DNA of 32,261 nucleotides from Purshia tridentata (GCA_003254885.1 QANT01001368.1:1-32261), one strand, 5' to 3'. Positions 19,751 to 29,054 are shown, counted from the first letter of the stretch. A program made the numbers and translations. The notes: generated by a model not told the origin, from the letters alone.

Positions 19751-21500
19751 TTATGGAATTGATCCAACACTAGTATCAAAAATCTTGTACCAAGGTACGT
19801 CTGATAGCTGACTAAAGTCCTTTTGCCAATCGTACTCTTCTTGTTGCTTCTCATCCTCACCTAATTTTGGTGTTTTTGCACCATCCATTTGGGATGGAGT
19901 GTTATCCCACCTTATTGTAGTTGAAGTTAAGCTCTGTGGTGTCAGTTTCAATTTTTTAGTTGCAACTGTTGCTTCAGCTTAAGTTCATTTTGAGGCTGGA
20001 GGAGTTGATGCTGGACTTTGAAATGGTGGTTCATTTTGAGTTGCTGGAGGTGGAGGTGAAAGTGCTTCAACTTTGGTCTCTTGAGGTTGGGTTGCATCAT
20101 TTTCTCCCTTATGAACCATCTCTTCTAATTGTTTGTCATGCTCAACTAAATTTGGTGTCAAACTCACCATTTTCTCCCCTATGCGTGGAGTCCCATCCCA
20201 CTTTATTTCAATGTTAGTTAGTAAAAGAACTACTGTTGAAGTTGAGCCCTGTGGTGTCAGGCTGAACATTTCAGTTGTAACTAAATCTGAGGTAATAGCA
20301 ATTAATTCTGGAGATGGAAAAGTTGCCAGAGGTTGTTGAGTTTATATTTGATCTTCAGTGTTTGTCATTGATTCAACTTGAGTGAGTGGATGAGTTTGAT
20401 ATTCAATGAGTGCAAGTGTTTGATTATCTTGGAGAGTTGGATTTTTTGGAAGTATGTGAAATTGTGTTTGTTGACTTTAATCTTGATTTGTACCAAAATC
20501 AAAGTATCCATCAACATGCTCCTGAACACTCTCTAGATTTTCAGTTTCTTCTCCCATTTGAGTGTCCTCTTGCTGTTCACTCTTATTTTCCACAAAGCTC
20601 CTCTTGCTTTTTACTTTCCTTTTTTTTCTAAAAGCTTTCGGCTGTGTTTGAAAATTATTGTCATCATTGAATTCTCTATCTTCTTATTCCTCATCTTCAA
20701 GTTGTTCATCCTCTTCATCTTCATTTTCTAATTCTTGTATTTGTTTATATAAAAAAAGAACATGATAATTGGTAATGCCATTATTTTGTTTTTTTCTTTA
20801 ATAAATATCTTTGTTTTATGAGTTTACCTCAATTTCATCATTTTTCATTGATGCTATTTTCTCTGCAAGTGATGCAAGGGGATCATTTTGCTACAGGAAT
20901 TATTGCATCGTCCCTCTCTTCAATTGGTTTAATGAGGTTGGTTCTCTCACATAACCAATACTGTCAAAATGAAAGTAATTGTTAAAAGATAATTTTAGTT
21001 CAATAAAATTGCCTTAAAATCTGTTTCAATTTGATACTAAACTGAATTACATTAGAATTACAGTTTTAGTTTTAGTTTCATATTCACTTTCATACCAGAA
21101 TAATCACCGAGCATCCACCAATTGCACTTGTTCTGTTTCCTTGTCTTGGTTTGCACATGTAGTTGACGAGGCACTCTTTTATTCTTTTTGCCCATTTGTA
21201 GTTTGTGATTGTATCCAAGTCATCACAGCATTTTATTAATCTCCGCGAAGCTGCTGACCTAGAATTACCAAATAGACCTGTACATATGAGATGGAGACAA
21301 ATAAGTACTGCTTAGTCTCTTGCTCCAACTTTTGTATTCACATCAATGGCATGCTCCATAGTTCTTTTGATGTTTGTCTTCATTACTCTGTCACAACTAG
21401 AGAAGTACTTTTCAAAAAATTTGGATTTAGTTTGTTCCTCCTAAGTCTGTTATTTTAAGTAGTTTTTGTATTATTGGTGATGATCTCATTTTCTAGGAGG
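19750..21500 (-). pseudogene. Remnant of a plant transposon-associated protein (DUF1985/Ulp1-type or related)
   Basis: On the minus strand an exon-like piece (about 21440 to 21085) reads YFSSCDRVMKTNIKRTMEHA and, after one stop, CTGLFGNSRS, LIKCCDDLDTITNYKWAKRI, KECLVNYMC and GGCSVIILV, ending at a GTATGA donor. The pattern W-A-x2-I-x3-L-V followed by a G-G-C block is familiar from plant-specific proteins carried by Mutator-like elements with Ulp1 protease domains. Downstream comes an acidic stretch (ELENEDEEDEQLEDEE, about 20740-20690), then Pro/Gln-rich sequence with a twice-repeated LTPQxxTST unit (20269 and 19951 starts). No Ulp1 catalytic domain follows, as the remnant ends where the copia element begins. 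The family assignment is tentative. Confidence 0.4.
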
Positions 21501-22460
21501 GAGAACCCACTTTCATGCTTTTTGCCATTTTGAACTTCATTTTTTGTTGGAGTCCACATAGTAATAGTTTAAATTTCAGTTCACTAAACATAAACATAGT
21601 TAATATTGAAAGAATAAAGTAAGCAATCCAATTTTTTCTTTTATATTGAAACTGTATGTTTTTCATGTTATTTAAACTTGATTTCAGATATGAACATCTA
21701 GATTTTGAAACTAAAGTTTCATTTTCAGTATCAAACTGAAATTGATACTAAAAATCAATGTGAGAAATTATGGGTTTAGGCCAAACTTTTGCCAAAGATT
21801 TCTTTCACTTGATTGTTGGATTTTCGTTTTTGCTTTTCTGAAATTGTCCTACATGGAGGAGTTATAGAAACAAAATTATTACAATTTCACTTCCAGTTCT
21901 TGAATGAAAATCAATGTAGACAATTTCTTGAATTGCTTGTTTGGATTTCAACTGTTCAATGGTTTTTGTTCTTGTTTTTCTAAAATGAACAGTTTTTGAT
22001 TTGGTAAAGTAGAAGAAAATGAACAGTTATTTTCTTATGAGCGAGACGGTTGTATAGTTTTGTTTTTGTTGAGCCGTGTTTCAGTTCAGTGTTTGGACCC
22101 GCTTTTTGTTTGCTTTTGGGCTATAAGGATTAAATGTCCTTTTTGGTCTTTTTCTTAATGGCTGGATGGTGGTTATCTAAAAAGTGTCCTGAAAGTTATA
22201 TTTTAGATGAATGATTGTTACATTTAGCACATTACTTACTTTTAATTAATATTTTCAATGATCAATACCCTATTATTAAATCACTCTTTATATATTTATT
22301 AAATATTATAAATTGACAAAAATACTCTTAATTTTAACGGGTGGATGAATGAAATTTATGGCATATGACGACATTACACCACTTTAAAAGATTGTATGAT
22401 AAATTATCTCACTTTTTATTCTGTATGATATTTGCACATAACTCTTAAAATCCGTTCGAC
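21500..22460. other. AT/T-rich spacer, no gene recognised
   Basis: No frame of convincing content is present. The plus strand is T-rich with words such as TTTTTGTTTTTG, perhaps intron-like sequence of the minus-strand remnant next door. Nothing else is visible. Confidence 0.4.
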
Positions 22461-22467
22461 ATTTATG

Positions 22468-23075
22468 TCATTTTATATAAACAATATTTAAAATAATATG
22501 AGAAATTCTCAGATTGATTTTTGAGTTATTGAGAATATCATTGTTGTATGATACTTTTAGAAACATAAAATCACCTGAATGGAAGCCATTCATAATTGAA
22601 TAATTTTTCCTATTCCACCCATTTCTTGAAGCATATCCTAAAATCTGCATGATCAACAAACAAGTATATCAATAAATCTAGAAGATTTGTGAAATCAAAA
22701 ATCTATTCTATAACATCTGAAATTCAGAAAAATTAAAATTACCAGCCGATGGGAGTCTCTTGAAAAATAAAATGGAGGTGGGAGAGAGTTTGAAAAGAAG
22801 ATTAAAACTAAACCTCGAAGAAAAACAGTCATGACCCAGGGAGTGACTAACAGAGAGATGAGGGTTGGGAAGAAAGAAAGAAAGAGATGGGTTGAGAGAA
22901 AAAGTGACGAAGAATGAAGAGAGTGTGATAGAGAGAGAGAGAGAGAGGAGAAGAGGAAAATGATAATGTGAAGAGTGAGAGTATGAGGCGTGAAGCACAT
23001 CATGACTGAATATATAGTGAGGCAATTAGGGCAAAATGCAAGGAAAGAGGGAGGCCATCCTTTGATATTTTCCAT
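22468..23075 (-). promoter_or_regulatory. Promoter-like and leader-like region with a possible short exon (minus strand)
   Basis: On the minus strand a TATA-like word (CTATATATTCAG, about 23005-23017) is followed by a CT-rich leader (22860-22980, with a CTCTCTCTCT run), a common layout at plant gene starts. An ATG near 22832 leads to a GAG|GTTTAG donor-like site. Further on, a 70-bp stretch (22575-22644) is framed by TGCAG and CAG|GTGA and translates as ILGYASRNGWNRKNYS. No product is recognised, and the downstream DNA is unrelated AT-rich sequence. This may be the 5' end of a host gene cut off by rearrangement, or chance. Confidence 0.3.
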
Positions 23076-23718
23076 CTAGCAAGTAATCAAAGAAATCAGG
23101 ACCGTTCATTTGAAATTAGAAACTATTACTAGGGGTTCATTTTTCAGAGTTGTTGTACGTACTAGAATTGGAATCTCTCTTTACCCAAATATCAGCTCCA
23201 TCTCTGCCTTTGCTAATTGGTGGGCTCAATTGAATATTGGGCCAGACCATGTATCTCTGGGCCCACTTGTATAGGCAAGAGCCTAAGTCCAAATGTTTTT
23301 CATCTCCTGTGTATATTAATTTCTTATTATTCTATGACTTAGACACTGTGAGGAGTGAGGACGTATTGAAAAAGAATTAAGCAGAGTCACAAGTGTTTGG
23401 ACTCTCTTTATTAGTCTCCACCATCATCATCTTGTAAGTTCAATTTCGTCTTTATCGATATTTTGGTTTACTTTCCAAACAATCCCTTAAAAAAACACAA
23501 TGGAACTTATTACTCAATTTTCATCTTCATTAAATATATCTATCTTGGTGAATGCAATCTTTCACTGAAGTAGGATCACATTGATAAACAAAAGGTGATG
23601 GTTAAGATGAATTTGCCACCCACTCTAATTACGTAAAGGCCTAGATTATATGACTGCTGCAGCTAAGGCTTATAAGTTATATATATGGCAGTTATAATTA
23701 AGTCTTGGCTTTTTTTAA
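23076..23718. other. Unassigned spacer
   Basis: No open frame of note and no recognised repeat. Composition is ordinary AT-rich plant intergenic DNA. Confidence 0.4.
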
Positions 23719-24084
23719 GTGTGAGGATCTCATATTTAGATTTATTTGTGGGATGAGGTGAATGGATTCACTATATATAGCTTTTCAACAATTCAAACCG
23801 TCTATTTTTCAAGCCTATATTATTAGATCATTTAAAAAAAACAAAAATTAGCCAAATCAATCTAACTTTGACCAAACAAATAAACGATTTTATCGAAAAT
23901 ATTTAGTTAGTCTATTTGTTTGATCAAAGTTAAATAGACAAATAATTTTTGATTTAGCTAATTTTTTGTAAGGATAATCTTTAAATAAAGTGTTAAAAAA
24001 GAGATGATTCGGATTATTGAAATACTATATGGAGTGGCCCCAAGAAGAATCTCACAAATAAAATTATTTATGGAATCCCACAAT
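23719..24084. mobile_element. Foldback MITE A, related to the downstream MULE
   Basis: The left end reads GTGAGGATCTCAT ... TTTATTTGTGGGATGAGG. The right end, reverse-complemented, reads TTGTGGGATTCCATA ... TTTATTTGTGAGATTC, and the inward sequences remain similar (AATTCAAACCGTCT against AATCCGAATCATCT). The element is therefore one long imperfect palindrome of about 366 bp with no coding frame. Its outer words match the GTGGGAT-rich ends of the MULE at 24953-31189 and of MITE C. A TA run follows its right side. Confidence 0.65.
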
Positions 24085-24347
24085 GAAAGGGGCTTATATG
24101 TGTGTATATATATATATATATATAGATTTTCTCAGGTGAGGATGACTGCACTTTTTAAAGTTTGCGGACGAAAGGATAATCTTTAAATAAAGTGTTAAAA
24201 AAGAGACGATTCGGATTATTGAAATACTATATGGAGTGGCCCTAATGGAATCCCACAATGAAAGGGGCTTATATGTGTGTATGTATATATATATATATAT
24301 AGATTTTCTCAAGTGAGGATGACTGCACTTTTTAAAGTTTGCGGACG
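23970..24347. repeat. Tandem duplication spanning a MITE end and a foldback end
   Basis: Copy 1 (23970-24170) and copy 2 (24172-24347) both run from AAGGATAATCTTTAAATAAAG through a TA run to TTTAAAGTTTGCGGACG. Copy 2 lacks about 30 bp found in copy 1 after GGAGTGGCCC. The unit includes the right arm of MITE A, the TA run and the first 30 bp of the foldback that follows. The duplication is thus younger than the insertion of both. Confidence 0.85.
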
Positions 24348-24513
24348 CGGACAGAGGGTGGACAATAGCTGGACAATGCGTGGATACAAATGATGTGTTT
24401 GCAACAAGTTATGATTTGTTGCAGCAAGTTTTGCAATTTTGTATCTACATACTGTCCGCCTATTGTCCACCCTCTGTTCGTGTTCGCAAACTTTAAAAAG
24501 TGTAGTCATCCTC
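24315..24513. mobile_element. Foldback element B (199 bp), unrelated to the MULE termini
   Basis: The left arm GAGGATGACTGCACTTTTTA and onward to GGACAATAG is repeated in inverse at the right end, with about 75 bp per arm and few mismatches. The centre also folds (TGCAACAA near 24401 with TTTGTTGCA near 24415-24424), so the whole unit can form one hairpin. No coding content. It sits between TA runs (24283-24300 and 24528-24541). A stray copy of its left 30 bp lies at 24138-24170 as part of the tandem duplication. Confidence 0.75.
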
Positions 24514-24555
24514 TCTACAGAAGGACTGTATATATATATATACAGATCACCTTAT

Positions 24556-24919
24556 AGTGTGGGATTCCACATTTAAGCTTATTTGTGGGATCCTTCATGG
24601 GCTCATTACACATTGTATTTCGATAATCGGAACCATCTACATTTTTAGCCTTCATTGACAGATCGTGCTTGCAAAAAATTAGATTAATCTGAGATCATTT
24701 GACCGTTTATTAAATGATCACAATTTCAAATGTTTATCGAAATATTTTGTTCATCTATTTATTTGATCAAATTTTGATAGCTTAAAGGTTTCAGATTTGC
24801 TTAACTTTTTGCAAGGATGATCTTTGAATATAGACTTAAAAAATATACGGTTCAAATCATTTAAATGCCTTATGAAATGAGTCCCCATGAGCAATTTCAT
24901 AAATATGGAATCACACACT
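24556..24919. mobile_element. Foldback MITE C, related to the downstream MULE
   Basis: The left end (GTGTGGGATTCCACATTTAA ... TTATTTGTGGGATCC) and the inverted right end (GTGTGTGATTCCATATTTAT) match. The inner arms also match (CGATAATCGGAACCATCT against AATGATTTGAACCGTATA). Length is about 364 bp, with no coding frame. It belongs with MITE A and shares outer words with the MULE terminus that begins 34 bp further on, separated by a TA run. Confidence 0.65.
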
Positions 24920-24956
24920 TGAAGAGGCCTATATATATATACAGGCCCCGTCAGGT

Positions 24957-24989
24957 GTGGGATCCCACATTTAGGTCTAAATGTGGGAT
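24957..24989. promoter_or_regulatory. GTGGGAT cluster at the MULE terminus (candidate transposase binding site)
   Basis: Three GTGGGAT half-sites lie within 33 bp in direct, inverted and direct order. They form the palindrome GTGGGATCCCAC and the stem ATCCCACATTTA / TAAATGTGGGAT. The same arrangement occurs at the other end (31153-31185) and in weaker form at the MITE ends. Binding is inferred from position and conservation only. Confidence 0.45.
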
Positions 24990-25155
24990 GAGGTGGATCT
25001 CCGTTCATTTTCATTTAAATCAGATCCAACGCTCTATATTAAAACATACTTTCAGACTTAAAATAACCCGGTTTACTATTTCTGAATTGGTTCAACCCCT
25101 TAACCCCTCTTCCCTCTTCAGTTATTTGGAACGTGTATTCTCTCTGCCTTCTCCC

Positions 25156-25194
25156 ATGTCCACTGCAAGCCCAGATGCGACACCCAATGCGTAA
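25156..25194 (+). CDS. Short upstream ORF in the MULE left TIR (12 codons)
   Basis: ATG at 25156 opens MSTASPDATPNA and stops at TAA 25192-25194, 33 bp before the predicted splice donor at 25228. Both copies of this region in the right TIR keep an ORF of the same length (30610-30648 and 30948-30986, minus strand), with one and two residue changes. If the first exon is transcribed from the TIR, this would be an upstream ORF in the transposase leader. Conservation could simply reflect TIR homogenisation. Confidence 0.35.
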   Translation: MSTASPDATPNA

Positions 25195-25227
25195 GAAGAC
25201 CTCCCACAGAGAATCCAGGCCACGCAG

Positions 25228-26081
25228 GTATGGTTTCCATGTTGGTTTTCATTATTTAGGGATTTAGTTGTTTGTTTTCATTATTTAGGGATTTCGTTTT
25301 TTTGTTTTTGGAGATCTCTATTCTACATGCAGTTCATCTTTTTGTGGTTCCTTAATCTAATTTTTTTTTTTTTTACCCCTTATTACTTTTTTTAATGTAA
25401 GCCTAGATTTTTATTTAAGTAATCTGAAGAATATTGTCAATATAGTTCGTGACCTGATGATTTAGCTTGATATCACATGGATTTTGAATTTTTAATGACT
25501 ACTCTAATCAAGTTTTTTCTTCCCGGATCCTTCCAATTACCAGTCTTATATATTGCATTTATTTTTTGTTAAGGGAAGGAGGTGTTGAGTATATTCAAGT
25601 GATTCCTTAATTCAGCGCCTATAGCTGTTTGAATGTTAAATTTGACCCTACAAACTATGTTAACGTTGCAACTGCATATAGCTAATTGTTTTGGTTTTTT
25701 ATTATTTATTTTGTTTTCTATATGCTGCTGTTGGTGTTATACATGATCTACTTGCAAAGGCATAGTAATATATGTAGGTGCAAGTGCATAGAAGATACCA
25801 ATGGCTTAGGTTTGAACCTATATAGTTAGAAAGCTACCATGTTACTAGGAAATTAAATACATTGTCTAATTTCAAGCTGGATTGATTGCTATTTTTTTGC
25901 TAAAGTTGCTGGACTTGTTGGACTGTTAATAATTTATTTTGATTTGTATGTTTGTAATTTTTCGTAATCTTGTTAATATATTTTGTTGTTTTTTTTTTTA
26001 CCAAATCTTGTTAATATTTTATTGTGTATGGCCATGATGTTATATGACTAAAATTTATTTTATCACATGTGTATGTGACAG
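25228..26081 (+). other. Inferred 5'-UTR intron of the MULE transposase
   Basis: The donor CACGCAG|GTATGG lies in the left TIR. The acceptor TGTGACAG lies at 26074-26081, three bases before the start codon at 26084. The stretch between is T-rich and non-coding, as plant introns are. Its first 540 bp belong to the TIR. Confidence 0.45.
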
Positions 26082-26083
26082 AT

Positions 26084-28238
26084 ATGGAAGATAATAACTT
26101 GGTTGTTCCATTGCAAAGTGAGCCGAAAGTTAATTCTTCTATGTGTGATGTCAACTCTCAAGAACATACTGAATTGAAGCCGTTCATAGGTCAAAAATTT
26201 CAAACAGTGGATGAAATTGAGCAATTCTACACGAGAAATGCGCAACGTGTTGGCTTTGACATTCGCAATTCTTCACATAAAAAGAATAAGGAGGGTGAGA
26301 TAAGTAGGAAAGAGTTTGTGTGTAATAAGGAGGGGGAATACAAAAAAGAGGGTAAAGGTACACCAAAAAGGAGACGGGGACTAGGGAGAGAGGGGTGTAA
26401 GGTGAGATTAATAATTGTTCGAAGAGAAAGTGGATTTGTTGTTACCATATTTGATGATACTCATTCACATAAGGTGTTAAGCCCAAGGACGCCACTTGTT
26501 GAAGTCTCGGCGTCGGCTTTCAAATGCTCAAAAAGCTTTAAGTGAACAATTAACTATGGTAAATATATCTCCACATCAACAATATGACATTTTTGGAGTG
26601 CAATCTAGAGGCATCGAAAATATCGGTTGTACTCAACAAGATATGTACAACTATCGAAGAAATAAGCGATTGATGTTGAAGGGGCACGATGGGGATATGT
26701 TACTTGACCACTTTTTTTTGGAGAAAGAGAAAAATTCCTCATTCACCTACAAGATCGAGTCAGATGATGAGAATAGGATCACTCGTTGTTTTTGGGCTGA
26801 TGCAAGTTCTAGACAATCTTATGGTTCTTATGGTGATGTAGTTATTTTTTACACTACCTACAACACTAATCGATATGGGATGATATTCGCACCAATGATG
26901 GGGGTGAATAATCATGGCCAAACGATCATCTTTTCTGGAGCTTTCTTAAGTGACGAGACTACGGATTCATTCAATTGGTTGGTCACGGAGTTTTTGAAGG
27001 TTTTGCTAGGAGATGCTCCTATAATGATCATTACTGATCAAGATCCAGCAATGACGAAGGCAATTTCAAAAACTCTCCCCAACACATTTCACAAATATTG
27101 TAGCTGGCATATTCTGAATAAGTTTTCCAAGAAGCTTGACTCAGTCAAGTACACAGAGTACTACCAAGCTTTTAAGTTTTGTGTGTGGGCATCTGAAACT
27201 AGGGATGAGTTTGATTTTAGGTGGAATGAAATTCTTGATAGAAGTGGTTTGGGTTCAAACAAGTGGCTGCAATCTATGTTTGAGCTTCGGTTCAAGTGGG
27301 TGCCTACTTATGTAAACCACATTTTTTCAGCTAATATGTCCAGTAGCCAGCGAGCAGAGAGTGGGCATTCATTTTTCAAGGATTATGTGGGCAAGAATAA
27401 TTCCATGGTTGACTTTATGATTCAATTCAATAGAGGGCTTTTACGACACTGTCACAAGGAATTGGTTGTGGATCACACCAATATGAATGAGAAGCCTCAG
27501 CTAAAGTTGCCTATAAAGATGGAAAAGCGAATGGCTGACTTGTACACGCACAAGTATTTTTACAAGTTTCAAGATGAATTGTGGGAGACTTACAATTTCA
27601 AAACAGAGCTTGTAAGAGAGGATGTCAATCATTGCATTTACAGCAGTTATAAGGATGATGGGGATCGTCAAGTCCGACAGATAGTGTATGACAAATCAGC
27701 TGATTTTGCATCTTGTACCTGTCAGATGTTTTAGAGTGCTGGAATTCCATGTAGCCATATTTTGTCATTTTTGCTGAAAATACGGCAACTCCATTTATTG
27801 TCGGATCAATATATTATGAAGAGATGGACTAAATCAGCAAAATCGAATATTGTCCTGGAATTGGATGATTCAGAGGTTGGTACCGAGAAGTTGATGCTTG
27901 AACAACGAAGTACATTATTTCACCAATACTCATATGTCATTGACAAGGTTCTCTTAAACGATGAGGTGAGACAAATATTTTGTGAGGCCATGGATTCCGT
28001 AGTTGAGCATATTAGTCCATTGTTTGTGAGTAAAGGCGATGGTGATGGATCTTCAGATAAGATGATTATTACTTGTGAATCTAGCTACAATGAACCGAAT
28101 CCGGTTTCGTTTAAAGGTTGTGGAAAAAGACTTAAGAAAAACAAAGAGATGGCAAAACAACATGATAAGGGAAGACGTTGTAATGGGTGTAGTAAAACTG
28201 GAGTGACTCATGACAAAAGGAATTGTCCTAGCTACTAA
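26084..28238 (+). pseudogene. FAR1/FHY3-type MULE transposase, one frameshift, one stop, first catalytic Asp replaced
   Basis: I prefer ATG 26084 (MEDNNLVV), just after a predicted acceptor. Residues about 35-150 form a FAR1 DNA-binding domain (QFYTRNAQRVGFDIRNSS, KEFVCNKEGEY, GREGCKVRL, DDTHSHKVLSP). A frameshift near 26490-26495 leads into the frame that holds the MULE DDE core: CFWADASSRQSY, then VIFYTTYNTNRYG. Relatives have Asp where this copy has Tyr (TAC 26850-26852). It continues with ITDQDPAM (Asp codon 27036-27038), KYCSWHILNKF and SSQRAESGHSFFKDYV (Glu codon 27357-27359). The SWIM zinc finger CTCQMF-stop-SAGIPCSHIL is cut by TAG at 27732-27734. The frame then resumes unchanged to a C-terminal zinc knuckle CNGCSKTGVTHDKRNC. 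The total length fits the family (about 715 residues). The Tyr suggests the copy would be inactive even without the two breaks. Confidence 0.92.
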
Positions 28239-28242
28239 ATAG

Positions 28243-28394
28243 GTATGACTTTTTTAATAAAATTTTAATATAGTTTTATTTTCCATAACTTCATTAACAA
28301 TTTTATAAGGTTTAATATGTTTATTTAAATGCCATAGTGACAATTTTTGACAAACGGAGTTGTTATGATCTTGATGATTTTGTCTCCATTGTAG
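28243..28394 (+). other. Possible 3'-UTR intron of the MULE transposase
   Basis: Five bases after the stop codon there is AAATAG|GTATGA, and a good acceptor TCTCCATTGTAG ends at 28394. The stretch between is T-rich and non-coding. This is a plausible spliced 3' leader, without further support. Confidence 0.35.
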
Positions 28395-28603
28395 GACTTC
28401 CACGCTTAGGGGCTCAAATGTTGAAAATGAGTCAAGTGGTTGTAGAACTCTGGCTTGGAGGAAGAAGTCTGATCAAACAAGTGGACGGGCATTTTGTTTT
28501 TATGTTTTGAAAGATACTATGTCTCATACTGCTTTTTGTTTGTGTTGGCCGATTTTATTTTATTTCTCTGTTTTGCTGTATATTTTGAACAAGTTTTGCT
28601 GAG

Positions 28604-28708
28604 CATTGCCTTGTAATTTGCTGCAATTGGTGGGTATATGTGAATTGAAACTAGAGCAAAACATTGCCTTGTAATTTACTGCAATTTGTGGGGTTATGAG
28701 AATTGAAA
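28604..28708. repeat. 58-bp tandem repeat, two copies
   Basis: CATTGCCTTGTAATTTGCTG and CATTGCCTTGTAATTTACTG begin at 28604 and 28662. Each is followed by CAATT(G/T)GTGGG and GAATTGAAA. The repeat lies between the transposase 3' region and the LepA-like fragment. Confidence 0.75.
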
Positions 28709-28715
28709 TAGGATG

Positions 28716-29054
28716 TCAGGAACCATAAAATGAATGTCCAAAAATGCCTTGCAATTTTCTTATCAAATCAATTTCCTTGTACGTGAGTGGTGCTCTATTC
28801 TCATTATAACAAATTTCATTTTTAAAAATTCCGCTCTTCTGTCTTATGCCAACTCTATAAGTGGACCAATATAGTCTTTTGGTGGTAATGTCAATCTTGA
28901 CAACATGCTCCTCTAGCTGAGGATTTGAGCATTCAACAATGTCACCTTTCACACAGTACACTCTATACACAACACTTGAGGCAGCAGTTATCAGGCTTGG
29001 ATTGTACTCCCTCTTCAGCCTTTCATAAACAATTTCCATGTGGAAAAGCCCCAT
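28716..29054 (-). pseudogene. Captured fragment of a LepA/EF4-type translation factor gene
   Basis: The 112-codon minus-strand frame begins MGLFHMEIVYERLKREYNP and continues SLITAASSVVYRVYCVKGD and VECSNPQ, then VKIDITTK and ENRAPLTYK. This order and spacing match the elongation-factor region of the translation GTPase LepA (EF4; chloroplast or mitochondrial in plants), where GLLHMEI-like and SVVYRV-like motifs are hallmark sequence. About 13 residues between CSNP and VKI appear missing, and the last part (YWSTYRVGIRQKSG) is diverged. The GTPase domain and C terminus are absent. An AG precedes the ATG, so the piece may start at an old intron border. It lies inside the MULE, opposite to the transposase, which fits gene-fragment capture as in Pack-MULEs. 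It is unlikely to work as a translation factor. Confidence 0.72.

Larger units (their letters stand above)
24953..25765 (+). repeat. MULE left terminal inverted repeat (813 bp)
   Basis: It aligns in inverse with 29996-31189. Shared landmarks in order are GTGGGATCCCACATTTAGG, AACCCGGTTTACTATT, GACACCCAATGCGTAAG, CACGCAGGTATGG, CCCGGATCCTTCCAATTACC, GGTGTTGAGTATATTCAAG and GGTGTTATACATGATC. A splice-donor-like CACGCAG|GTATGG at 25228 and an acceptor at 26079-26081 suggest that the TIR supplies the promoter and non-coding first exon of the transposase, as is common in MULEs. Confidence 0.9.

Noticed and set aside
24004..24312. Short frames with YIYIYIY runs
   Set aside because: They translate the TA microsatellites between MITEs.
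26227..26448. Minus-strand frames opposite the FAR1 domain
   Set aside because: Shadows of the transposase coding strand with no motif of their own.
26084..28238. A functional FAR1/FHY3 host regulator
   Set aside because: The gene sits between long TIRs, has a frameshift, a stop and a lost catalytic residue, and its neighbours are element DNA. Domestication would predict an intact frame and loss of TIRs.
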